Shown in pieces: positions 8,480 to 18,050 of a DNA stretch of 64,000 nucleotides. Under the pieces are notes generated by a model. The model ran no database searches and had not been told where the DNA came from. It was given only the letters and a program-made list of their open reading frames with translations. Position numbers and translations under genes: made by a program. The number at the start of each line of letters is the position of its first letter. Within the stretch, counting starts at the first letter, position 1. Source of the stretch: UBA1672 sp050633645 (GTDB taxonomy: Bacteria > Pseudomonadota > Alphaproteobacteria > Micavibrionales > Micavibrionaceae); assembly GCA_050633645.1 (NCBI GenBank), contig JBOEGX010000002.1:744001-808000 (forward strand), written 5' to 3'.

Positions 8480-9152
8480 GGTCTTTTAATAATTCTAAAT
8501 GCTGTAACTCATCTTTCTTGCGTTTGAAAATAAAGGCGTCATTTTCAATATCAATTTCAATAAGATTTGAATGAACATAATAAAATTCGATCAGCGCCTT
8601 GTATTTGTTTAAGAGCATATCTTCTTGAACAAAGTAATCGACATATTTTTCAAGCTGTGTGTTTATCATATCATTCCACTCATTTTGAAAATGATCACGG
8701 CGCTCATTTGTTTCGTCGATTAAATCCTTATGGAGAGCCACCTTGTATTGGCTAAATGTGTCTATGACTTTTACAGACTGAGATTTAAGATAAGGCATAA
8801 GCGTTTTTGTAAAATGCTCATAAGTGTTTTTTGAATCTTCGGGTGTTTCATAATTGAAAGGCTGCACCAATTCATGAAGCATTTTGCGGTTTTTTTTGTA
8901 ATCTGTCATTTTTTCACGCATATCCGTGGTAAAATCTTCAAGATATATATCTAACAGTTTTTTAAATTGGGCATCTTTTTCCACTTCAATCGCTGTGCGT
9001 TTTTCGTCCTCTTGCTGCAGGCGGTATTCTTCTTGTACGCGGATTTTCTCTAGCTCTACTTCATGTAAATGATAGGAGTACCCACCAAGGAAAATAGCCG
9101 CAGCCCCCAAGACGCCCCCTATGATTTTAAATACAGGAAACGAAGAAGCCAT
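8463..9152 (-). CDS. Membrane-anchored coiled-coil protein of unknown function
   Basis: I do not recognise a family. The 229-residue protein has one hydrophobic segment at about residues 6-26 (FKIIGGVLGAAAIFLGGYSY). A long charged helical region follows, starting with HEVELEKIRVQEEYRLQQEDEKR, which looks like a coiled coil. The rest is rich in Lys, Glu and Asp with scattered Tyr and Phe. It could be anchored in the inner membrane with a long periplasmic or cytoplasmic stalk. It is the second gene of a minus-strand pair: the upstream gene, a secreted helical protein, ends 41 bases before it. AAGGATT upstream of the ATG is a plausible ribosome binding site. Confidence 0.8.
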   Translation of the reverse strand: MASSFPVFKIIGGVLGAAAIFLGGYSYHLHEVELEKIRVQEEYRLQQEDEKRTAIEVEKDAQFKKLLDIYLEDFTTDMREKMTDYKKNRKMLHELVQPFNYETPEDSKNTYEHFTKTLMPYLKSQSVKVIDTFSQYKVALHKDLIDETNERRDHFQNEWNDMINTQLEKYVDYFVQEDMLLNKYKALIEFYYVHSNLIEIDIENDAFIFKRKKDELQHLELLKDLKTDQ

Positions 9153-9193
9153 AATCCATAATCCTTATGGGGGGTTATAATAAAGGAAGAAAT

Positions 9194-9940
9194 CTACTCT
9201 AAAATAAGAGCGTCAACATTCGCGGGGGGATGAGCTTTTAAAAATTGTCTCTGATCGTAATTTATTTTCTTAAGATTATCGATGCTTTTGCCAAAAAAGT
9301 GGTAACTACCAAATTTATAGAAATAAACACCTTGAGTATCTTGTTTGTAATAATAGCTTCCACCTTGTTTTAAAACAAAGCCCACAAGGTTTCTATAGGT
9401 ACTTAAAAATTTATGCTGCATTTTGAAATATGTTTTCGCATTATCTTCAAATTGAGTTATTTTTTCTTGCCATAAAGGGTCTACTTTTTTCTGATCGGCC
9501 ATTCTAAGGCCATTTTTTATTTCTGTATATTTCTCTTTAGCACCCTCAATCTCGTCCATCATTTTTTTATAGTTGGCGTTAAGATTAGCAAGGGCATCGT
9601 CCATATCATATGAAAATTCTTTAGCATAACGCGTTAGCTGAAACTTTGCAGGCTGCATATGCTCCATTAATGTACGTTGATAAATAAAATCAGTCTGCCC
9701 GTAATTCCAAAGGGACATAAGAAGGTTATCGTATAACACATCAAGCTTTTCAGCTTGCTTAACACTCGTCACATCTGATGAAAATATCCGCGGCACTGGC
9801 GCAATATACTGGTCTTTCTTCGGCGTTGTCGGCGCAGAAGAAAAATCACCAGGATATTGTTGCGCTTGAACAAGCGACGGCAATAAGCAAAAAGCCGCAA
9901 ATAAAGAAACAGAAAAAAACGTATATAATGATCTACTCAT
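9194..9940 (-). CDS. Secreted helical protein of unknown function
   Basis: No family is recognised. From the ATG at 9940 the protein has a clear Sec signal peptide (MSRSLYTFFSVSLFAAFC..., cleavage likely after VQA). A mature part of about 220 residues follows, mostly charged helices with many Tyr, Lys and Gln (for example LDVLYDNLLMSLWNYGQTDF and KITQFEDNAKTYFKMQHKF). In-frame starts also exist at 9949 (ATG) and 9994 (GTG). The last would overlap the divergent pseudouridine synthase gene and bury the signal peptide, so I prefer the short form. It heads a two-gene unit with the membrane-anchored coiled-coil gene, which suggests that the two products act together in the envelope. Confidence 0.75.
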   Translation of the reverse strand: MSRSLYTFFSVSLFAAFCLLPSLVQAQQYPGDFSSAPTTPKKDQYIAPVPRIFSSDVTSVKQAEKLDVLYDNLLMSLWNYGQTDFIYQRTLMEHMQPAKFQLTRYAKEFSYDMDDALANLNANYKKMMDEIEGAKEKYTEIKNGLRMADQKKVDPLWQEKITQFEDNAKTYFKMQHKFLSTYRNLVGFVLKQGGSYYYKQDTQGVYFYKFGSYHFFGKSIDNLKKINYDQRQFLKAHPPANVDALILE

Positions 9941-10026
9941 AAGGGGCATTCTGACATGTTGTTGAGTTTCTTTCAACTTATGAAATGCTTGCACGGATGT
10001 TTTTTTGGTTTATTCTGCCCGAATAC

Positions 10027-10728
10027 ATGAAAATTATGAGTGAAAAATTGAATTTTCCAAGAAAACCCCCGCCGCCATTTGATTATATTCCGCCCGATAC
10101 TCCATTGGAAATAATATTTAAAGATGATCATTTACTTGTCTTATCAAAACCAAGTGGCCTCCTCAGTGTTCCTGGTAGAAAAGAAGAACATCAAGACTGT
10201 CTCATCAATCGAGTACAGCTTGAGTATCCAAACGCGCGCACCGTCCATCGCTTAGATATGGATACATCGGGCGTCGTCATTATGGCGATGAATAGTAATT
10301 CGCACCGTAATTTAGGACTTCAATTTGAAAAGAGAAAAACAAAAAAAGAGTATATTGCCCGTATTTGGGGGGATATCGAAGGTGAAAATGGCCATATTGA
10401 TTTGCCATTAATTTGTGATTGGCCAAACCGTCCATTACAAAAAATAGATTTAACACGTGGCAAAGATGCACGCACTGATTGGAAGGTGCTGGAACGAGAA
10501 GAAGATGGGAAATTTACTCGTGTCTCTTTGTCTCCGATCACGGGGCGAACGCATCAGCTTCGTGTGCATATGGCGGAAATAGGACACCCAATTTTAGGTG
10601 ATGATTTCTACGCCCATGAACGTGCGTTTAAGGCGGAAAGCCGGTTGCAACTCCATGCCAAAAGCTTGATGGTCTATCACCCTGAAGATAGGCGAGAAAT
10701 GTGGTTCGAGGCGCCATGCCCATTTTGA
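10027..10728 (+). CDS. RluA-family pseudouridine synthase
   Basis: The protein isomerises uridine to pseudouridine in rRNA or tRNA. The catalytic aspartate is in the family signature HRLDMDTSG near residue 75. Other hallmarks are the N-terminal LVLSKPSGLLSVPG and the C-terminal SPITGRTHQLRVHMAEIGHPILGD. There is no S4 RNA-binding domain, and the length of about 233 residues fits the short RluA group (RluA acts on 23S U746 and tRNA U32) rather than RluC or RluD. I chose the ATG at 10027; an ATG nine bases later is equally possible. An upstream GTG/ATG extension to 9985 is unlikely because it overlaps the divergent gene. Confidence 0.9.
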   Translation: MKIMSEKLNFPRKPPPPFDYIPPDTPLEIIFKDDHLLVLSKPSGLLSVPGRKEEHQDCLINRVQLEYPNARTVHRLDMDTSGVVIMAMNSNSHRNLGLQFEKRKTKKEYIARIWGDIEGENGHIDLPLICDWPNRPLQKIDLTRGKDARTDWKVLEREEDGKFTRVSLSPITGRTHQLRVHMAEIGHPILGDDFYAHERAFKAESRLQLHAKSLMVYHPEDRREMWFEAPCPF

Positions 10729-10745
10729 CCATAGAACCTGTTAAA

Positions 10746-11651
10746 TTAGTATCGTTCGGGGCGGTTGAGCCATCCCGTTTGTGCCCACCAATCGGGGTTA
10801 TCTTGTAAAATAACCTCTTTGGCCTTTTTGGCAGATTCAATCGTTTCAAACAACCCAAAACAACTCGCGCCAGACCCACTCATCCTTGATATCAGGCAGT
10901 CTTTTTGTACATTGATCGTATGAATAATATTCTCAATTTCGGGAACGGCTTGTAACGCAGCATCATATAAATCATTTTCTGTGTCTTTAAGTGCCGTAAC
11001 AAAATCAAGAGATGTTCTGAATGTGCTTGGCCATTGTGTATTGGTTTTGAATTGCGGCGTATAATGCAAAAACACATTCTGAGTGGGGCAGTTCATCATT
11101 GGATTTACCAGTAAAATTGGGATCTCAGGTAAGTCAGGCGCGGGGGATAGTTCATCACCAATACCGCGCATGATAGATGGTGCGCAATGAAGGCATACGG
11201 GAACATCTGCCCCCAAATTCGTCATAAGCGGTAGAAGGTATTCTTCTTGTCGTGATATTCTCCAAAATTCCTGCAAGCCCCAAAGGGTGGAGGCCGCGTC
11301 TGATGACCCACCCCCAAGACCTGCCGCGAGGGGAAGGTTTTTTTCAAGGGTAATACGCATGTTCAAGGGCTTTTCTGTGATTTGTGCCAAACGTCTTGCC
11401 GCCTTCACAACAAGGTTTTCGCAATCAATGTTCGGCGCTTTATGCTGCTTTGAAAAGGCATCGGAAAACTCACCAGTAACATGAAATGAGAAGCTATCGG
11501 CCTCTTGAATGGTGATCTTGTCACCGATATCGGCAAAACAGACGAGGGAATCTAAAATATGGTACCCGTTACTTTTCTTACCCGTGATATGCAAAAACAT
11601 ATTAATCTTCGCAGGGGCAAAGACAGAGATTGTTTTTGGCAAAGTGTTCAT
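10746..11651 (-). CDS. ispE: 4-diphosphocytidyl-2-C-methyl-D-erythritol kinase
   Basis: IspE phosphorylates CDP-methylerythritol in the non-mevalonate (MEP) isoprenoid pathway. This GHMP kinase shows the N-terminal substrate motif APAKINMFLHI with Lys15, then NGYHILDSL. The glycine-rich ATP loop is PLAAGLGGGSSDAA at about 107-120, which includes catalytic Asp118. GHMP motif 3 is visible as MSGSGASCFG near the C-terminus. At 301 residues the length is normal. It lies four bases downstream of the TPR gene on the same strand, so the two are probably co-transcribed. This TPR-ispE arrangement recurs in Alphaproteobacteria. Confidence 0.95.
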   Translation of the reverse strand: MNTLPKTISVFAPAKINMFLHITGKKSNGYHILDSLVCFADIGDKITIQEADSFSFHVTGEFSDAFSKQHKAPNIDCENLVVKAARRLAQITEKPLNMRITLEKNLPLAAGLGGGSSDAASTLWGLQEFWRISRQEEYLLPLMTNLGADVPVCLHCAPSIMRGIGDELSPAPDLPEIPILLVNPMMNCPTQNVFLHYTPQFKTNTQWPSTFRTSLDFVTALKDTENDLYDAALQAVPEIENIIHTINVQKDCLISRMSGSGASCFGLFETIESAKKAKEVILQDNPDWWAQTGWLNRPERY

Positions 11652-11655
11652 TAGG

Positions 11656-13365
11656 TTATTCCAAACCGTCAGTTAGCTTGGCTGTAATGCTCGTAACTTG
11701 TTCACTATCATCGGAATGGTTTTTTGCGCGCTCCCATTGAAAACGTGCCTCTAACTTACGACCAACTTTCCAATAGGCATCACCCAAATGGTCATTCACT
11801 GTCGGATCATAGGGCAAAAGCTCCACCGCTTTTTCAAGCGTAGAAACGGCCGCCTTGTAATCTTGCGTTCGGTACATAACCCATCCCAAAGAATCGGTGA
11901 TATATCCATCCGAAGGGCGAAGCTCTGATGCGCGCTTTATCATCCCAAGGGCTTTATCAAGGTGAATACCTTTATCTGCCCAGGCATATCCTAAATAATT
12001 AAGGATATAGGGGTGATCGGGGCGATATTGAAGCGCAGCCTGTAGTTCTTCTTCTGCCTTTTGCCAATTATCCGCCTGTTCATAAGACATGCCGCGAACA
12101 TAATGCAAATGCCAATACTCGTCCGGCAGCTCACCTCCCAATATTTCCACCGCGCGATCATATGCTCTTATGGCAAGTCCAAAATTACTTTGATGCCTGT
12201 TCAAATCCCCGATTTTAATCAATGTATCAATATCGTTCTTCTCTGAAACCAAGGATTCGAGCATAGATAGAGCATCATCAATCCGTCCCATTTCTTCATA
12301 AAGTGTAGCAATTTCGTGCTGCGCGGAAATATAATCCCGATCTGTTTCGGGAATACTTTTATAAAGAGCCAGCGCCTCATCATATTGTTCATGTCGCGTA
12401 TCAATTTTTGCGAGTAAAAATTTTGTTTCTGTTAAATCTGGTGCAATATAAAGGGCAAGATGTGCAAACACACGCGCGGTCTCGTCATTGCTCTCATTAT
12501 ATAAAACCTTTGAAATATCATTAAAGGCTTGCCCAATACCATGCTGAGCATCCATGATTTTATCAAACAGTGGCTCTGCCTGCCCCGATTTTATGTTTTC
12601 AGCTTTAGATTGGACGGCCTCATTATCAGCATCAGATTTAAGGATACGATTATAAAGATCCAGTGCTTTGTCATTTAACCCCGCGTGACCATAAAGATCA
12701 GCCATCCTTTCAATTTCACTATTCGTGATGTCTTCAACGGACATTGCATGATCAATCATTTTCTGCATTTGAGAGTGATCATTGAGAAAGTCTGAAATTA
12801 AAATGCCATGATATAGCTGCACGGTATTACTTTGTAAATTTTTAATGTCCAATTTGCCATTGGCCGCATTAATCCATCCATTAAGAAATGGTTCGATAAA
12901 ATGCATTGTTCCGTCTTTTTGTGTTGCTTTCAAAAGGGTGTTTGCTGCGTCGTAGTTCTTGCTTTTTATGGCCTCTGCAATAAGTAGGATATCTGCAATA
13001 GTGCTGTGAGCTTTTGGGGTTTTGGATTTGAGTTCATGTGCAATAGAGATGGCGCGCTCTGCATTCCCACCACCCAATGCTAAAACCATGGCGCGTTGCA
13101 TGATGTCTTGATTATCAATATTGTTCTCAAGAAGTTGTTGCACATATTTATCGGCGCTTTTCCAATCATGATGGATTTGTGCATGCCGACTTGCCAGATA
13201 ATTGCCCGCGCGTAATGGGCGATCAAAACTATCGTAATACTGCGATATTATTTCGGCGGTTATGTGCTCTTCCGCGGCCTTGGCAATAGGCTTCATGAAA
13301 CTGCTTTGCGAAATGAGATATCCGCTTGCTAATGCTACAAGAATTAAGGCTAAATGCTTTATCAT
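11656..13365 (-). CDS. Tetratricopeptide repeat protein, exported or membrane-anchored
   Basis: The 569-residue protein begins with an uncleaved anchor or signal sequence (LALILVALASGYLISQS). It then carries many TPR units. The clearest are at the C-terminal half: DRDYISAQHEIATLYEEMGRI, then LHYVRGMSYEQADNWQKAEE and LNYLGYAWADKGIHLDKAL. Another is DSLGWVMYRTQDYKAAVSTL. TPR arrays mediate protein-protein contacts; the partner is unknown. Proteins of this kind next to ispE and ETF-QO in Alphaproteobacteria are often annotated as TPR proteins without a defined job. It lies 80 bases after the ETF-QO start-side neighbour and four bases before ispE. Confidence 0.88.
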   Translation of the reverse strand: MIKHLALILVALASGYLISQSSFMKPIAKAAEEHITAEIISQYYDSFDRPLRAGNYLASRHAQIHHDWKSADKYVQQLLENNIDNQDIMQRAMVLALGGGNAERAISIAHELKSKTPKAHSTIADILLIAEAIKSKNYDAANTLLKATQKDGTMHFIEPFLNGWINAANGKLDIKNLQSNTVQLYHGILISDFLNDHSQMQKMIDHAMSVEDITNSEIERMADLYGHAGLNDKALDLYNRILKSDADNEAVQSKAENIKSGQAEPLFDKIMDAQHGIGQAFNDISKVLYNESNDETARVFAHLALYIAPDLTETKFLLAKIDTRHEQYDEALALYKSIPETDRDYISAQHEIATLYEEMGRIDDALSMLESLVSEKNDIDTLIKIGDLNRHQSNFGLAIRAYDRAVEILGGELPDEYWHLHYVRGMSYEQADNWQKAEEELQAALQYRPDHPYILNYLGYAWADKGIHLDKALGMIKRASELRPSDGYITDSLGWVMYRTQDYKAAVSTLEKAVELLPYDPTVNDHLGDAYWKVGRKLEARFQWERAKNHSDDSEQVTSITAKLTDGLE

Positions 13366-13445
13366 TGTTATCCCTTTGTATGATCATCCCATTATGTTGT
13401 GATTTTTGATTCCATTCTAGCGATAAAACTATTTTTTTCAAATAA

Positions 13446-15092
13446 CTACATATTCGGGTAGTTCGGCCCGTCACCGCCCATTGGTACAACCCAATCAATA
13501 TTTTGTGATGGGTCTTTAATATCACAGGTCTTGCAATGCACGCAGTTCTGCGAATTGATTTGAAATTTCTTTTCGCCATTTTCGTCAATGACTTCATACA
13601 CGGCGGCGGGGCAGTACCTCTGCGCGGGTTCTGCATATTCAGGCAAGTTTACATTAATGGGAACAGCAGCATCTTTTAACCTCAAATGGCATGGTTGATC
13701 TTCCGCATGATTTGTATTGGATAGTTGCACCGAGGTAAGCTTATCAAACGTAATAACACCATCGGGTTTTGGGTATTCGATAGGCGCAAAATCAACGGCC
13801 TTACCCGTTTGTGCATGATCCGCATGATTGGGCAGGGTATGCCCGCGCTTTCCACCTGTTAATGTTTCTATCGCGGCATTAATAAGGCCACGCCATAGCC
13901 CCTTATGAAAGCCAGGACGAATATTGCGTACGGATTTTAACTCACTCCATACCCATGATTTCTTCAATGAATCGGTGTAAGAAACGCATTCACCGCCATA
14001 TTCTTCATGCTCGGCAAGATGCGTGAAAACACTCTCCGCGGCAATCATACCCGATTTCATGGCCGTGTGATTGCCCTTAATCTTCGGCACATTCAAAAAG
14101 CCAGCTGTATCTCCAATGAGTAATCCACCCGCAAATGTGAGCTTTGGCAAAGACTGAAAACCACCCTCAACCAGTGTTCGCGCGCCATAGGCCACACGTT
14201 TTCCGCCCTCAAGCAATGGCTTGATTTTCGGATGCGTTTTAAAACGTTGCATCTCTTCATATGGTGAAAGATATGGGTTTTTATAATCCAAACCCACAAC
14301 AAACCCGATAGAGATCATATTATCTTCCATATGGTAAATCCATGATCCACCATAGGTGTTCTTATCCATCGGCCAGCCTATTGTATGTTGGCATAGTCCT
14401 TGACTGTGCTTGGATGGATCAATTTCCCAAATCTCTTTAATCCCAAGGCCATAGGTTTGTGGATCAGCATTTTTACGCAAATCAAATTTTTCAATCAATT
14501 TTTTCGTCAGTGACCCATGGCACCCTTCGGCGAAGACAACTTGCCGCGCATGCAATTCCATTCCAGGCTCAAAGTTATCGGTACGCTCCCTCGCTGCATT
14601 AACACCCATATCACCTGTTGCCACGCCGATAACCGCGCCTTTATCATCATACAGAACTTCAGAAGCCGCAAAGCCGGGAAAAATTTCAACCCCAAGCCCT
14701 TCGGCCTGTTCCGCAAGCCATCGGCACAAATTCCCAAGCGATATGATATAATTTCCATCATTATGCATTTGCGGTGGAGTGGGAAAAGGAAACGCGTTTT
14801 TCTTAGTTAAAAACACAAATTTATCTTTGGTCGCATGGCAGGTGAGTGGCGCATTTTTGGCTTCCCAATCAGGGATAAGCTCATCCAATGCCTGTGGTTC
14901 AAACACAGCGCCAGACATAATATGCGCGCCTACTTCAGATCCTTTTTCCAGAATACAAACGTTCAGCTCTCGCCCTTTTTCCTCTGCCAATTGTTTCAGG
15001 CGGATCGCACAAGATAGCCCCGAAGGCCCTGCGCCGATAATAACAACATCATACTCCATATTTTCGCGGTCGGATCGAATGGATTCTGGCAT
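13446..15092 (-). CDS. etfD: Electron transfer flavoprotein-ubiquinone oxidoreductase
   Basis: ETF-QO passes electrons from fatty-acid and amino-acid dehydrogenases, through ETF, to membrane ubiquinone. The 548-residue protein has the usual length. The FAD-binding motif is DVVIIGAGPSGLSCAIRL at about 14-31. The ubiquinone and membrane-associated region is in the middle. The C-terminal single 4Fe-4S cluster is held by cysteines in YCPAAVYEV and NCVHCKTCDIKDPSQNI. The final residues include the typical VVPMGGDGPNYPNM. The ATG at 15092 leaves about a dozen residues before the FAD motif. It is divergent from the uracil-DNA glycosylase gene with 82 bases between. No ETF subunit genes are in the window. 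Confidence 0.96.
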   Translation of the reverse strand: MPESIRSDRENMEYDVVIIGAGPSGLSCAIRLKQLAEEKGRELNVCILEKGSEVGAHIMSGAVFEPQALDELIPDWEAKNAPLTCHATKDKFVFLTKKNAFPFPTPPQMHNDGNYIISLGNLCRWLAEQAEGLGVEIFPGFAASEVLYDDKGAVIGVATGDMGVNAARERTDNFEPGMELHARQVVFAEGCHGSLTKKLIEKFDLRKNADPQTYGLGIKEIWEIDPSKHSQGLCQHTIGWPMDKNTYGGSWIYHMEDNMISIGFVVGLDYKNPYLSPYEEMQRFKTHPKIKPLLEGGKRVAYGARTLVEGGFQSLPKLTFAGGLLIGDTAGFLNVPKIKGNHTAMKSGMIAAESVFTHLAEHEEYGGECVSYTDSLKKSWVWSELKSVRNIRPGFHKGLWRGLINAAIETLTGGKRGHTLPNHADHAQTGKAVDFAPIEYPKPDGVITFDKLTSVQLSNTNHAEDQPCHLRLKDAAVPINVNLPEYAEPAQRYCPAAVYEVIDENGEKKFQINSQNCVHCKTCDIKDPSQNIDWVVPMGGDGPNYPNM

Positions 15093-15174
15093 AGGATTAG
15101 ATTCTCCTCTTTCTTTTTACGAACATCTATTCTACCCTAAATATATATGAAAATCTCTTAACAAAGCGGATAAA

Positions 15175-16023
15175 ATGCCTGTAATCGACGCTGCATTGCA
15201 CAAGGAAATCGTTACCGCTCTTGGCTGGTACGTCGATATCGGCGTGCATGAAGTGATTTTAGATGAGGCTGAGGACTATACCAAGGCAGAAGAATTGCCA
15301 ACGATGATGGCCGCCGCATCCATATCATCACTTGCGCCTGTGTCAGGTGGAGCACATGAAAAGACCCTCGCATTCCTCGGTAAATCTGACGCCCGCGCAG
15401 AGGCCGTAAAGCGTGCCAAGTCAGCCAATACCCTTGATGAACTGAAAGATGAAATAGCCACATTCGATGGTATAGCGATTAAAAAAACCGCCAGTAACAT
15501 TGTCTTTGCGGACGGAAATCCAAAGGCAAAAATCATGGTTATCGGCGATGCCCCCGCTGCAGATGAGGATCGTATGGGCAAGCCCTTTGTCGGGGCAAGT
15601 GGCCAGCTTCTTGATAAAATTTTGGCATGCATTGATTTAAGCCGTGAAGGAGAAGAGCTTGAAAAATCTGTGTATATTACAAACATCCTGAATTGGCGCC
15701 CCCCCGGTAACCGCTCTCCCAACCCTGCCGAAATAGAGGTAAGCCTGCCCTTTATTGAGCGTCATATACAGCTTATAAAGCCTGAAATCATTATTCTATG
15801 TGGGGCAATGGCGGCAAAATCATTATTGGCAACAAGCTCTAGCATATCACGCCTGCGTAAATCATCGCATGAATATAAAACAATCACGCAAGAGCTAGGG
15901 GAAGAGCGTGCAATAGCCGCATTCCCGATTTATCACCCATCCGATTTGATAAACACACCTCTACAAAAAAGAGCTGTCTGGGAAGATATGCTCAAAATTC
16001 AGGCAAAAATACATAAATCATAA
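15175..16023 (+). CDS. Family-4-like uracil-DNA glycosylase (SPO1 DNA polymerase-related)
   Basis: Uracil-DNA glycosylases of this superfamily remove uracil from DNA to begin base-excision repair. Motif 1 appears as GDAPAADEDRMGKPFVG from residue 124, and the conserved WRPPGNRSPN follows near 180. Motif 2 is YHPSDLINTPLQKR near 250. A 90-residue N-terminal extension with ANTLDEL...FDGIAIKKTASN precedes the core, as in other alphaproteobacterial members. Canonical family 4 enzymes hold a 4Fe-4S cluster with four cysteines. Here the whole protein has only two cysteines, and the cluster positions carry Ile (DGIAIKK) and Trp (NWRPP). It is therefore probably cluster-free, and its specificity is uncertain. 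It is divergent from ETF-QO. Confidence 0.88.
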   Translation: MPVIDAALHKEIVTALGWYVDIGVHEVILDEAEDYTKAEELPTMMAAASISSLAPVSGGAHEKTLAFLGKSDARAEAVKRAKSANTLDELKDEIATFDGIAIKKTASNIVFADGNPKAKIMVIGDAPAADEDRMGKPFVGASGQLLDKILACIDLSREGEELEKSVYITNILNWRPPGNRSPNPAEIEVSLPFIERHIQLIKPEIIILCGAMAAKSLLATSSSISRLRKSSHEYKTITQELGEERAIAAFPIYHPSDLINTPLQKRAVWEDMLKIQAKIHKS

Positions 16024-16091
16024 ATTATTTTACATAATTTATTTTATTTTGTGGACAGGATCAGGTTTTTTCTGTATTTGTCATCTCCATT

Positions 16092-18050
16092 ATGGACATG
16101 AAGATTTTTGGAAAAAAGACCGCGCAGCTTTGCACGGTCATATCAACGCTTAGCATCCTGCTTATGCCGGTGCAGGCGGCGGATATTATGCCTCCATCAC
16201 CATCGAAAAAACCGGTGATGATTGACGGTGCTCTTGTTCCTCTTCCATCTTTGAAGCCCATCCATATTCAAAAGGTGGCATATAAGAAAATATCTGAGGC
16301 AGAATTCAGAAAACATGGATTTAATTTTACGCGTTTATTCTCATTTGATCAGGAAGAAGAGACTCACCCGAATGGTTTCAAGCCTATCTCGGCGAAGAAC
16401 TCAAAGCTTTACGCGCAAATATTCGAACAGCAGGTTTTGGGTGATATCTCTGGCGCAGATCAGAAAATGACAGAAATCTCTGATGATCGCTTGACTGGCC
16501 ATATTTTATACCAACGTTTTTTGCAAACGTCATATGACAGCAATCCTGAAGAGCTTAAAAGCTGGATGGAAAAATTCTATGACTACCCCGGCGCGGATAA
16601 TATATACGACCTAGCCAAATCCAAGGGAGCAACAGAAAATCTTAAACCCCCTGTGAAATCCCGTATTCTATCTCAGGTGAAAGAGCCAACAATTATATAC
16701 GCCAAAAAATACAGAACGTCATTGAATCGTACAAACAAGGAAAATGAAGTTGTGCGCGGGTTATTTAAGACGGTGTCATCTCTCGTGAAATCAGGAGAAA
16801 ATTTAACCGCATTAACAACGTTCAAAGAATCGGCTGAGCGTCGATTGCTTGATAATGTTGAACATGACCAAATTCAAACGACAATCGCTAAAGGCCTACT
16901 TTATAATTCGCGGATAGAATCTGCGCTTAAATTGGCGAAAAACAGTGCGGATAGATCAGGGGAATATGTCCCAAGCTCGGCTTGGGTCGCAGGGTTATCT
17001 CTGTGGAAAAAGGGCGATTACGAAAACGCCGCGCATTATTTTGAAATGGTCGGCGGCTCATCTTATTCTTCTGGTTGGTTATCATCAGCTGGATATTTCT
17101 GGGCGGCTCGATCTTATGCAAAAATAGAAAATAATGCCGCCCGTCAAGTCTCACTCGAAAAAGCGGCAAAGCATTCACGCACCTTCTATGGACTTCTGGC
17201 TGCAAAGGCAATGGGGCGTTCACTGGATCTCTCTTGGGACACCCCTGAATATTCAAAAGAGGCCGAAACGCTTATATTATCACATGCGGCGGGGCAGCGC
17301 GCCGTCCTATTGGTAGGGGCCGAGCAATATGATTTGGCCGAGGCTGAGCTAATGCGCCTTCCATATAAAAAGGATAAAGAACTACAACGTGCCGTTTTGG
17401 CCTATGCCTCTCGCGTTGGTCTGCCAGGTATTGCCTTGCGTCTTGGGAATATGGTTAAAGGCGGAAAAGGCAAATATTACGATAGCGCGCTATATCCCGT
17501 TAGCCCATGGATGCCCGAAGGTGGGTATAAGCTTGACCCCGCACTTGTCCATGCGGTTATCCGTCAAGAGTCACGCTTTGACCTGAATGCAAAAAGCTAT
17601 AGCGGTGCAATGGGCTTGATGCAGGTCATGCCAAAAACCGCGCAATACGTGATTAAAAAGAATAGTTATGATGTAAAGCTAACAACGGCAAAGCTTCGCC
17701 TTCCTGAAACGAATATGAAAATCGGACAAGACTACCTCGCTTATTTGCTCAATGGTAAATATGTGAAGGGTAACATGGTTGATTTGCTTGTGGCCTATAA
17801 TGCTGGACCGGGGAATTTACTAAAATGGAGAGCGCGCATGAATGGTAATGATGACCCGCTATTTTTCATTGAAACATTACCTGTAAAAGAAACCCGTGAT
17901 TATGTTGAGCGCGTAATGTCCAATTACTGGATTTACCGTCACCGTGCTGGGCTTGATTTGCCGACACTTTCCGCGCTTTCAAGCGGTAAAGCTCCTAAAT
18001 ACGCTCATGTGATGCAGGCCGAATATCCGTACAAGCTTGCTGCGCGTTAA
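16092..18050 (+). CDS. slt: Soluble lytic murein transglycosylase (Slt type)
   Basis: The 652-residue protein has a signal peptide (LCTVISTLSILLMPVQAADI). A long alpha-superhelical region rich in TPR-like helices follows from about residue 100 to 450. The C-terminal family 23 lysozyme-like domain has its catalytic glutamate in HAVIRQESRFD near residue 493. The motifs SYSGAMGLMQVMPKTA, NMKIGQDYLAYLL and LVAYNAGPGN complete the domain. It cleaves the MurNAc-GlcNAc bond with formation of 1,6-anhydroMurNAc in the periplasm. The layout equals that of E. coli Slt70. The proline-rich segment after the signal peptide may be a flexible linker. It ends directly next to the convergent DUF4262 gene. Confidence 0.93.
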   Translation: MDMKIFGKKTAQLCTVISTLSILLMPVQAADIMPPSPSKKPVMIDGALVPLPSLKPIHIQKVAYKKISEAEFRKHGFNFTRLFSFDQEEETHPNGFKPISAKNSKLYAQIFEQQVLGDISGADQKMTEISDDRLTGHILYQRFLQTSYDSNPEELKSWMEKFYDYPGADNIYDLAKSKGATENLKPPVKSRILSQVKEPTIIYAKKYRTSLNRTNKENEVVRGLFKTVSSLVKSGENLTALTTFKESAERRLLDNVEHDQIQTTIAKGLLYNSRIESALKLAKNSADRSGEYVPSSAWVAGLSLWKKGDYENAAHYFEMVGGSSYSSGWLSSAGYFWAARSYAKIENNAARQVSLEKAAKHSRTFYGLLAAKAMGRSLDLSWDTPEYSKEAETLILSHAAGQRAVLLVGAEQYDLAEAELMRLPYKKDKELQRAVLAYASRVGLPGIALRLGNMVKGGKGKYYDSALYPVSPWMPEGGYKLDPALVHAVIRQESRFDLNAKSYSGAMGLMQVMPKTAQYVIKKNSYDVKLTTAKLRLPETNMKIGQDYLAYLLNGKYVKGNMVDLLVAYNAGPGNLLKWRARMNGNDDPLFFIETLPVKETRDYVERVMSNYWIYRHRAGLDLPTLSALSSGKAPKYAHVMQAEYPYKLAAR

